From: RGIG6374 sp045600965
Lineage (GTDB): Bacteria; Bacteroidota; Bacteroidia; Bacteroidales; UBA932
Reading direction: 5' to 3'
Assembly: GCA_045600965.1 (NCBI GenBank)
Contig: JAZRYW010000020.1
Span: forward strand, 1 to 9,230
Length of the DNA stretch: 9,230 bases
Shown here piece after piece: positions 1 to 4,155 of the stretch (the stretch's first letter is position 1; the number at the start of each line of letters is the position of its first letter). Made by a program: the position numbers and the translations under genes. The notes below the pieces were generated by a model. The model was not told the origin of the DNA. It saw only the letters and a list, made by a program, of their open reading frames with translations, and did not search any database.

Positions 1-47
1 AAGTCAATAGCGTCTATCTGAATGTTTGATCCGTGGTAAAGTTTCAT
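1..47 (-). CDS. DUF3990-family protein, N-terminal 15 residues only (cut by window edge)
   Basis: Only the first 15 codons are present, reading MKLYHGSNIQIDAID. This start, with the LYHGSN motif at residues 3-8, is typical of DUF3990 proteins, which from memory are grouped with ADP-ribosyltransferase-like folds; that grouping is recalled, not shown here. The ATG overlaps the TGA of the upstream DUF3791 gene as ATGA, and a purine-rich AGGAGG stretch lies just upstream (positions 53-58 on the minus strand). Translation is therefore probably coupled. The catalytic part lies outside the window, so activity cannot be judged. The family call rests on the short N terminus plus the diagnostic neighbour. 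Confidence 0.62.
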   Translation of the reverse strand, partial: MKLYHGSNIQIDAID

Positions 48-265
48 AGTTTACCTCCTTTCCTTTGACAGTATTCAGAGAGGCTTTCAATGTTCTCCTC
101 GACGGATAGTGTATGCATAACCCCGTAGTGTTTCTCGCATAGAGCAAGGGCACCATAGCCTCCAAGATAGGCATAGGCCTCCGCCTCCGAGATTTTCTTA
201 TAACTTGCAAACTCAGAGACTATGAGCACGAGGTACTCAATGATATTCATAATATTCATTGGCAT
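44..265 (-). CDS. DUF3791-family small protein, likely partner of the DUF3990 gene
   Basis: This 73-residue soluble protein has no signal peptide or membrane segment. The pattern IEYLVLIVSEFA, a helix containing the aromatic-rich AYAYLGGYGA, then HYGVMHTLSVEENIESL resembles DUF3791, a family of roughly 70-residue proteins often encoded directly beside DUF3990 genes. Its biochemical role is not established to my knowledge. By analogy with the partner it may be an antitoxin or accessory subunit, which is inference. Three in-frame ATGs open the gene (265, 259, 250). The -7 box ends only seven bases before the first, so the true start may be 250, giving MNIIEYLV, with a normal short leader. The stop overlaps the next gene's start as ATGA. 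Confidence 0.75.
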   Translation of the reverse strand: MPMNIMNIIEYLVLIVSEFASYKKISEAEAYAYLGGYGALALCEKHYGVMHTLSVEENIESLSEYCQRKGGKL

Positions 266-272
266 ACTACTG

Positions 273-300
273 CAAATGTAATGATATTTTTCGATATCAA
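273..300 (-). promoter_or_regulatory. Bacteroidota-type promoter of the DUF3791/DUF3990 pair
   Basis: On the minus strand TACATTTG (280-273) fits the TAnnTTTG -7 consensus exactly. A TTG at 300-298 lies 17 bases upstream as a possible -33 element. The box ends seven bases before the first ATG, implying a very short leader or use of a downstream ATG. Confidence 0.6.
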
Positions 301-358
301 CCGCGCCCAGACCCTAAAACCGTATAATATATTCCGAACATTTCCGGTCACAGCCCGG

Positions 359-400
359 CAAAATCCGGAGGTTCTGTTCCCCAAAAGTCCGAAGGTTCTG
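359..400 (+). repeat. Imperfect 18/19-base tandem direct repeat
   Basis: CAAAATCCGGAGGTTCTG (359-376) and CAAAAGTCCGAAGGTTCTG (382-400) differ by one inserted base and one substitution, and are separated by five bases. Both end in AGGTTCTG, which is complementary to CAGAACCT at 526-533, so either copy could pair with the same downstream segment. Confidence 0.75.
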
Positions 401-623
401 AACACCGCAGTAGGTTATGGAGGGATGAAAACGGTGACTGGTAACTTACGCCATTATGACTTTTCTTGTCTCTTCGGCCTCAATATGGGGGAGACAAGGG
501 GTGACACAGCCGGAGTGCCGGTAACCAGAACCTTGGGAGGGATTAGCCACGGCTGCGCCGTGCCTTTTCCCATCCTCCTCGCCGGAGGGGCCCTTGCAAG
601 ACTCTTAAAAACCGAAGAGTTAC

Positions 624-647
624 GGCTCTATCGAGCCTATTTTGTTT
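624..647 (+). terminator. Rho-independent terminator-like hairpin, plus strand
   Basis: GGCTC (624-628) pairs with GAGCC (633-637) over a 4-base loop, followed by TATTTTGTTT. The stem is only 5 bp, so strength is uncertain. A 6-bp hairpin (601-620) lies just before it. No confirmed plus-strand gene is upstream, so it would end the candidate structured RNA. Confidence 0.4.
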
Positions 648-691
648 CCGCCCAACCCCTTACGTGAGCAAGCTCCCGACGGGGCTGTCCG

Positions 692-722
692 CAAACAAAA
701 TCGGCACCGCTTGCGCGATGCC
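692..722 (-). terminator. Terminator of tRNA-Ser
   Basis: On the minus strand GGCATCGC (722-715) and GCGGTGCC (710-703) form an 8-bp stem with one T-G pair and a GCAA tetraloop. GATTTTGTTTG follows. It starts 25 bases past the tRNA 3' end, the expected place. The stem core is nearly the same as in the terminator after tRNA-fMet at 8913-8945. Confidence 0.65.
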
Positions 723-745
723 AATTCTTTGGTTTTTAATGCTTT

Positions 746-836
<91 letters not shown>

Positions 837-841
837 AGCGG

Positions 842-849
842 CAAAGATA
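842..849 (-). promoter_or_regulatory. -7 box for tRNA-Ser
   Basis: TATCTTTG (849-842) matches TAnnTTTG and ends five bases before the tRNA 5' end, in the short gap after the lipoprotein stop. No -33 element is evident at the usual distance. Read-through from the NUDIX-lipoprotein pair is also possible. Confidence 0.55.
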
Positions 850-859
850 CACAAAAATA

Positions 860-1429
860 CTATTCGGTATCCGCCTCCGAGTCACGGCCAAGAATCTCGT
901 AATAGCCCGGGATCACCATTCCGGTTGCCCGGTGGACCTTATCCTTGTCGGTGGACATAGTGAGTATCCCGTTTGCGGGAGTTATTGTGAAATATGCATC
1001 CTTGAAATTCAAAACCTTGCCCTTTGCGCTGGCGCATCCGGAAAACCTGTAGTCATAGAAGGCAATCTCATCGAGACGGTCCGCCATCTCCTGACGCTTC
1101 GCCTCAAGGCGCTGCAGAATGGCCCTGTCCTTTTCAACCGCCTCCCTCTTGGCGGCGGCATTCCTGGGTTTGCCCTGGGACTGATAATTGAGCATCATTT
1201 CCTCATTCTTCTCAATCCTGAGATTGAAGACATAGGTCCGTTTCTCGAATTCGTCACGGAAAGTGGACGAATCCACCTTCTCGAGAGAGAAGAGTTCGAA
1301 CTTTCCCGGTTCTCCGAGCTTTTCGATGGCGGCGGCTTCAAGAGCGGCCTCCACAGGGCTCTGCGGGCCCTTCTGGGCGCACGAGCAGAGCATAAATGCT
1401 GCTATTGCAGAAATGACTGTCCTTTTCAT
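860..1429 (-). CDS. Small lipoprotein of unknown function
   Basis: This 189-residue protein begins with a lipoprotein signal: basic MKR, a hydrophobic stretch, and lipobox L14-C15-S16-C17 with lipidation expected at C17. Residues after the cysteine (AQKGPQ) are not acidic, so there is no sign of the Bacteroidota surface-export signal and it probably faces the periplasm. Residues about 90-125 are rich in Lys, Glu, Arg and Ala and look like a coiled coil. The C-terminal part has aromatic and beta-prone segments such as FKDAYFTITPANGILTM. I do not recognise the family. Its ATG overlaps the TGA of the NUDIX gene as ATGA, so the two are translationally coupled. No -7 box is seen within the NUDIX end. 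Confidence 0.85.
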   Translation of the reverse strand: MKRTVISAIAAFMLCSCAQKGPQSPVEAALEAAAIEKLGEPGKFELFSLEKVDSSTFRDEFEKRTYVFNLRIEKNEEMMLNYQSQGKPRNAAAKREAVEKDRAILQRLEAKRQEMADRLDEIAFYDYRFSGCASAKGKVLNFKDAYFTITPANGILTMSTDKDKVHRATGMVIPGYYEILGRDSEADTE

Positions 1430-1854
1430 ACTATGATATCCGCCTTGCGGAAAACTTCCTTGATATTGGGGTATGTTGTGTCGAGATAAGGCTGAATGTC
1501 GGCGGGGCTGATCCAGCAGGCGCGGGAAATGTCCTCCTCTCTCTGGGGGACAGTACCGGGACGGCCCTCACAGCGCATACGGAACCAGTGGGTATGCTTC
1601 TCCACCAGCCGTCCGTCAAGCATATAGCGGTGACGGGTGTCGCATATCGGAGCGCCGAGTTCGAGCTCGGCAAGGCCTGTCTCCTCCTCCACCTCACGCA
1701 GCGCGCAACGGTCAATGCTCTCCCCTTTTTCAAGGTGGCCCTTGGGAAGATCCCACCTTCCGTATCTGAATATCATCAGACATTCTCCGTATCCGTTCGT
1801 CACGAGCCCTCCCGCGGCCTCGAGGACCCTGATCTGTCCAGCCTGTTTGTCCAT
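1426..1854 (-). CDS. NUDIX hydrolase
   Basis: This 142-residue cytoplasmic hydrolase is expected to cleave a nucleoside-diphosphate-X substrate, releasing X-phosphate; the actual substrate is unknown. The Nudix box spans residues 39-61 with G39, E45, R53, E54, E57, E58, G60 and L61 all in place, so metal binding should be intact. It is preceded by RYGRWDLPKGHLE, as in diadenosine-polyphosphate-type members. A frame open to 2121 would add 89 residues but crosses the divergent gene and promoters. The start at 1854 (MDKQAGQIRV) sits 27 bases downstream of a -7 box. Many Bacteroidales relatives, from memory, carry an extra N-terminal segment of about 70 residues that is missing here. It is the first gene of a pair with the lipoprotein. 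Confidence 0.93.
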   Translation of the reverse strand: MDKQAGQIRVLEAAGGLVTNGYGECLMIFRYGRWDLPKGHLEKGESIDRCALREVEEETGLAELELGAPICDTRHRYMLDGRLVEKHTHWFRMRCEGRPGTVPQREEDISRACWISPADIQPYLDTTYPNIKEVFRKADIIV

Positions 1855-1876
1855 TGAAAGCGAATTGCTAACTTTG
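1847..1876 (+). promoter_or_regulatory. Promoter of the rRNA methyltransferase gene
   Basis: TTG at 1847-1849 (part of TTTG) and TAACTTTG at 1869-1876 fit the Bacteroidota -33/-7 pattern with a 19-base spacer. The box ends 21 bases before the ATG at 1898. The -33 element lies inside the first codons of the divergent NUDIX gene. Confidence 0.65.
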
Positions 1877-1881
1877 TGCTG

Positions 1882-1889
1882 CAAAGATA
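1882..1889 (-). promoter_or_regulatory. -7 box of the NUDIX-lipoprotein operon
   Basis: TATCTTTG on the minus strand (1889-1882) matches TAnnTTTG and lies 27 bases upstream of the NUDIX ATG. It is only five bases from the plus-strand box, so the two divergent promoters overlap face to face. No clear -33 motif was found. Confidence 0.55.
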
Positions 1890-1897
1890 GTCTTTTT

Positions 1898-3280
1898 ATG
1901 AATTTGCCCGAAACGTTCAAGGAGAATATTCGCCTCTCGCTGGGAGACGGGAATGCCGCCTGCCTCTTCGACGCGCTCCAGGACGAGCCGGCCACAGGAG
2001 TCAGATTCAATCCTGCAAAAACTGACGGAGCCTCCTTCCTTTCACATTTCGGGCAATACGGTCCATCCCCCATCGGCTGGGCCGACTGCGGGTTCACGCT
2101 GTCGCGAAGGCCGTCCTTCACTGCCGACCCGCTGTTCCACGCGGGAGCATACTATGTGCAGGAACCGTCTTCAATGGTTGTCGGGAAAATAGCCGCCGGG
2201 CTTCTTGACGGAACGCCGCGCCCGGTGGTGCTCGACCTATGCGCCGCACCGGGCGGCAAAAGCACAGACATTCTCTCCCACCTCACCGATGATGCGCTCC
2301 TGGTGAGCAATGAGGTGATGCGGCAGCGCGCCACCGTGCTTGCGGAGAACATAGCGAAATGGGGACGGCCCAATTGCATCGTATGCAACAGCGACCCTTC
2401 CGATTTCAAGCGTCTTCCACCCTTATTCGACCTTGTTGCGGTTGACGCGCCCTGCTCCGGGGAAGGTATGTTCCGCAAGGATGAAGAAGCGCTCGCGGAA
2501 TGGTCGGCCGATACGGTCAACCTGTGCGCTGCACGCCAGAGGCGCATACTTGCAGACGTGTGGGACTCCCTCAAACCGGGCGGATATCTCATATTCTCAA
2601 CCTGCACTTTCAATTCACTGGAAAATGACGGCAACGTGCTCTGGCTCGAAAGCGAATTCAAAGCGGAAAGGGTTTCTCCCGGAGAGGCTCCGGAGGGCGT
2701 TTTCGTGACACCTGCCGGCGGGTGGCAGTTCATTCCGGGACGTGTGCGGGGAGAAGGATTCTTCCTTGCCGTGCTGCGCAAGCCTTCGCAGGGCACGGAT
2801 GCGGCGCGGATGAGAATCAGCCCCGCGCGGTGCGGGGAGACCACCGCCTGTGACTGGGTGACGGAGGGCAACGTCATCCTGCGCAAGGGGGATCTTCTCA
2901 AGGCTGTCCCTGCCGTTCACCGCGATATGACATCCTTTCTCGAAAGCAGGCTGAAGGTGATACGTTCAGGCATCGCCGTTGCCACCGTGAAAGGAAAGGA
3001 TCTCATCCCCGAAGCCGACCTTGCGCTGAGCACGATACTCCGCAGAGGCGCTTTTCCGGAAGCGCCTCTGGATTTGGAAACGGCTCTGGACTTTCTGTCA
3101 CGCAACCCGATAACCACTCCCGGTGCACCCCTGGGCTATGTTCTAACCACTTTTGAAGGCCTTCCTCTGGGTTTTGTGAAAAATCTGGGGAACCGCACGA
3201 ACAGCCTTCATCCTGTTGCAAGAAGGATAAAAAACTCTTATATTTGTAAAACGCAAGTCTTTAGGAACAACCACAAATAA
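1898..3280 (+). CDS. rsmF: RsmF/NOL1/NOP2/sun-family rRNA (cytosine-C5) methyltransferase
   Basis: This 460-residue enzyme transfers a methyl group from SAM to C5 of a cytosine, probably in 16S rRNA, in the cytoplasm. The SAM-binding motif LDLCAAPGGKS is at 112-122. The two conserved cysteines are present: C186 in DAPCSG (motif IV) and C236 in STCTF (motif VI), the latter acting as nucleophile in the family. An N-terminal domain (1-100) and a C-terminal RNA-binding region (about 310-445) ending in GFVKNLGNRTNSLHP match the RsmF layout. The frame is open from 1637, but 1898 is the start because it follows a -7 box and begins the conserved MNLPETFKENI. The last 14 or so residues lie beyond the conserved domain and overlap the next promoter. 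Exact target base is unproven. Confidence 0.93.
   Translation: MNLPETFKENIRLSLGDGNAACLFDALQDEPATGVRFNPAKTDGASFLSHFGQYGPSPIGWADCGFTLSRRPSFTADPLFHAGAYYVQEPSSMVVGKIAAGLLDGTPRPVVLDLCAAPGGKSTDILSHLTDDALLVSNEVMRQRATVLAENIAKWGRPNCIVCNSDPSDFKRLPPLFDLVAVDAPCSGEGMFRKDEEALAEWSADTVNLCAARQRRILADVWDSLKPGGYLIFSTCTFNSLENDGNVLWLESEFKAERVSPGEAPEGVFVTPAGGWQFIPGRVRGEGFFLAVLRKPSQGTDAARMRISPARCGETTACDWVTEGNVILRKGDLLKAVPAVHRDMTSFLESRLKVIRSGIAVATVKGKDLIPEADLALSTILRRGAFPEAPLDLETALDFLSRNPITTPGAPLGYVLTTFEGLPLGFVKNLGNRTNSLHPVARRIKNSYICKTQVFRNNHK
3216..3246 (+). promoter_or_regulatory. Promoter of the YegP-like gene, inside the rsmF 3' end
   Basis: TTG at 3216-3218 and TATATTTG at 3239-3246 fit the Bacteroidota pattern with a 20-base spacer. 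The predicted leader is A-rich (ACAAATAATAAAAAA just before the ATG) and lacks a Shine-Dalgarno site, as often seen for strongly expressed Bacteroidota genes. Confidence 0.7.
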
Positions 3281-3287
3281 TAAAAAA

Positions 3288-3617
3288 ATGGGAAAATTCG
3301 TCATTACCGTCAGAAAGAACGGTGAATTCCAATTCAATCTCAAGGCCACCAACGGCCAGATAATCCTTTCAAGCGAAGGCTACCCCAAGAAGGACACCTG
3401 CATCAAGGGTATCGAATCAGTAAAGAAGAACGCAGCCATCGAAGGCCGCTACGAAATCAAGGAAGCCAAGAACGGCAAGCCTTATTTCAACCTCAAGGCC
3501 TCAAACGGCCAGGTGATCGGCTCAAGCCAGATGTACGCGTCAGAACGCACAATGCGTCAGGGCATCGCTTCAGTTATGAAGAACGCCCCCGAAGCTCCTG
3601 TCGTTGAAGAAATCTAA
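3288..3617 (+). CDS. YegP-like protein with two DUF1508 repeats
   Basis: This 109-residue soluble protein contains two copies of the DUF1508 (YegP) unit. The copies align at residues 14-32 and 65-83, 51 apart, sharing FNLKA-NGQ-I--S---Y. Each unit folds as a small beta-alpha element in solved homologues. The molecular role is unknown. Codon use is strongly biased to AAG, ATC, AAC and GAA, and it has its own promoter with an A-rich leader, both pointing to high expression. The C-terminal PEAPVVEEI is a short acidic tail. Its TAA ends exactly where the TAG of the convergent LolA-like gene begins. Confidence 0.93.
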   Translation: MGKFVITVRKNGEFQFNLKATNGQIILSSEGYPKKDTCIKGIESVKKNAAIEGRYEIKEAKNGKPYFNLKASNGQVIGSSQMYASERTMRQGIASVMKNAPEAPVVEEI

Positions 3618-4130
3618 CTACCTGAGATCGTTGACATAGACGTCATCCCCGAGGGCGTCTATGTCCGTGATGAACCTGGAAACAGGCAGAGAAGCAATCT
3701 GTTCCATCGACATTATCTCGATGGAGTGGGTTGCTTTCCTTTCATCCTCCGCCTTCAGGACAGTGTGTCCGGCCGCATTTTTCGAAAGGCTGCTGCGCTC
3801 TATGAACGCCTTGATGTTGTAGTAGGGCGATCCGCCGTCCCTGACGTTGGAGATGACCAGTTCCCCGTCGTACAGATGCCATAAGGTTTTTCCATCGCTG
3901 CAGAACACGGAACCGTCCGCAGTCTCAACACGATATGAATCGCCCTGAAGTTCAAGGACTCCGGGTATTGAAACGCTTGTCTGCCGGGGCATACCGTAAG
4001 TATAGACGAAACTGACCTTTGCGCAGGTCATCCTCTCCAGTTCGGCCAGCAGCGAGGCGGCTCCGCTCTGGGCGGATGAGGTGACAGCCGTCAGAAGGAG
4101 CGATACGAGGGATATGGTGATTCTTCTCAT
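3618..4130 (-). CDS. LolA-like outer-membrane lipoprotein carrier protein
   Basis: The protein has 170 residues with a signal peptide (MRRITISLVSLLLTAVTSSA, cut near residue 20), so it is periplasmic. The segment GDSYRVETADGSVFCSDGKTLWHLYDGE (63-90, described by its ends) is the LolA-type strand pair ending in the SDGKTLW motif. LolA family members carry lipoproteins from the inner to the outer membrane. It is shorter than the usual 200 or more residues and the N-terminal half of the mature fold looks trimmed, so a specialised role is possible. The start at 4130 has GGCGGAGAT upstream and lies 25 bases after ftsK, the gene order expected in Bacteroidales. The 3' end encodes a perfect hairpin (3633-3665). 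Confidence 0.8.
   Translation of the reverse strand: MRRITISLVSLLLTAVTSSAQSGAASLLAELERMTCAKVSFVYTYGMPRQTSVSIPGVLELQGDSYRVETADGSVFCSDGKTLWHLYDGELVISNVRDGGSPYYNIKAFIERSSLSKNAAGHTVLKAEDERKATHSIEIMSMEQIASLPVSRFITDIDALGDDVYVNDLR
3633..3665. terminator. Perfect 10-bp hairpin at the convergent gene ends
   Basis: GACATAGACG (3633-3642) and CGTCTATGTC (3656-3665) are exact inverse complements around a 13-base loop. The hairpin lies within the last 16 codons of the LolA-like gene and 16 bases past the YegP-like stop. No T tract follows on either strand, so it is not a standard intrinsic terminator. It may block converging polymerases or protect transcript ends. The structure is seen directly; the function is inferred. 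Confidence 0.4.
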
Positions 4131-4155
4131 ATCTCCGCCATTCGCAAAAAGCGTG

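Larger units (their letters stand above)
359..647 (+). ncRNA. Candidate structured RNA region (unidentified)
   Basis: The gap from 266 to 746 has no believable protein gene. Read on the plus strand it holds many complementary segments. AAGGTTCTG (392-400) is fully complementary to CAGAACCTT (526-534) and encloses an 8-bp hairpin (465-472 with 491-498). Hairpins follow at 548-562 (6 bp, 3-base loop), 574-588 (5 bp), 601-620 (6 bp) and 624-637 (5 bp, 4-base loop). The last is followed by a T-rich tract, like a terminator. An open frame over 281-667 has no family resemblance, no ribosome site and low-complexity composition. I could not match the region to RNase P, tmRNA, SRP, 6S or cobalamin riboswitch signatures. 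No exact plus-strand TAnnTTTG box was found upstream. The structured DNA is clear, but transcription is inferred. Confidence 0.3.

Noticed and set aside
4..210. Minus-strand 68-codon frame overlapping DUF3791
   Set aside because: Shadow frame; DUF3791 has the promoter, the family match and the coupled downstream gene.
359..647. RNase P, tmRNA or cobalamin riboswitch
   Set aside because: An AAAGTCCG stretch and a GGTGACTGG stretch look vaguely similar, but the remaining conserved blocks of these RNAs are missing.
281..667. Plus-strand open frame of 128 codons
   Set aside because: No ribosome site, no recognisable domain, and its sequence is explained by the hairpins and repeats of the region; it also runs through the 624-647 terminator-like hairpin.
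932..1489. Plus-strand frame opposite the lipoprotein gene
   Set aside because: Antisense shadow; the minus-strand product has a clean lipoprotein signal and coupling to NUDIX.
1637..1897. Upstream extension of the rsmF frame
   Set aside because: It is antisense to the NUDIX gene and precedes the -7 box; conserved sequence begins at 1898.
1855..2121. Upstream extension of the NUDIX frame
   Set aside because: It would run through rsmF coding sequence and both divergent promoters and has no NUDIX-family content; the start at 1854 fits.
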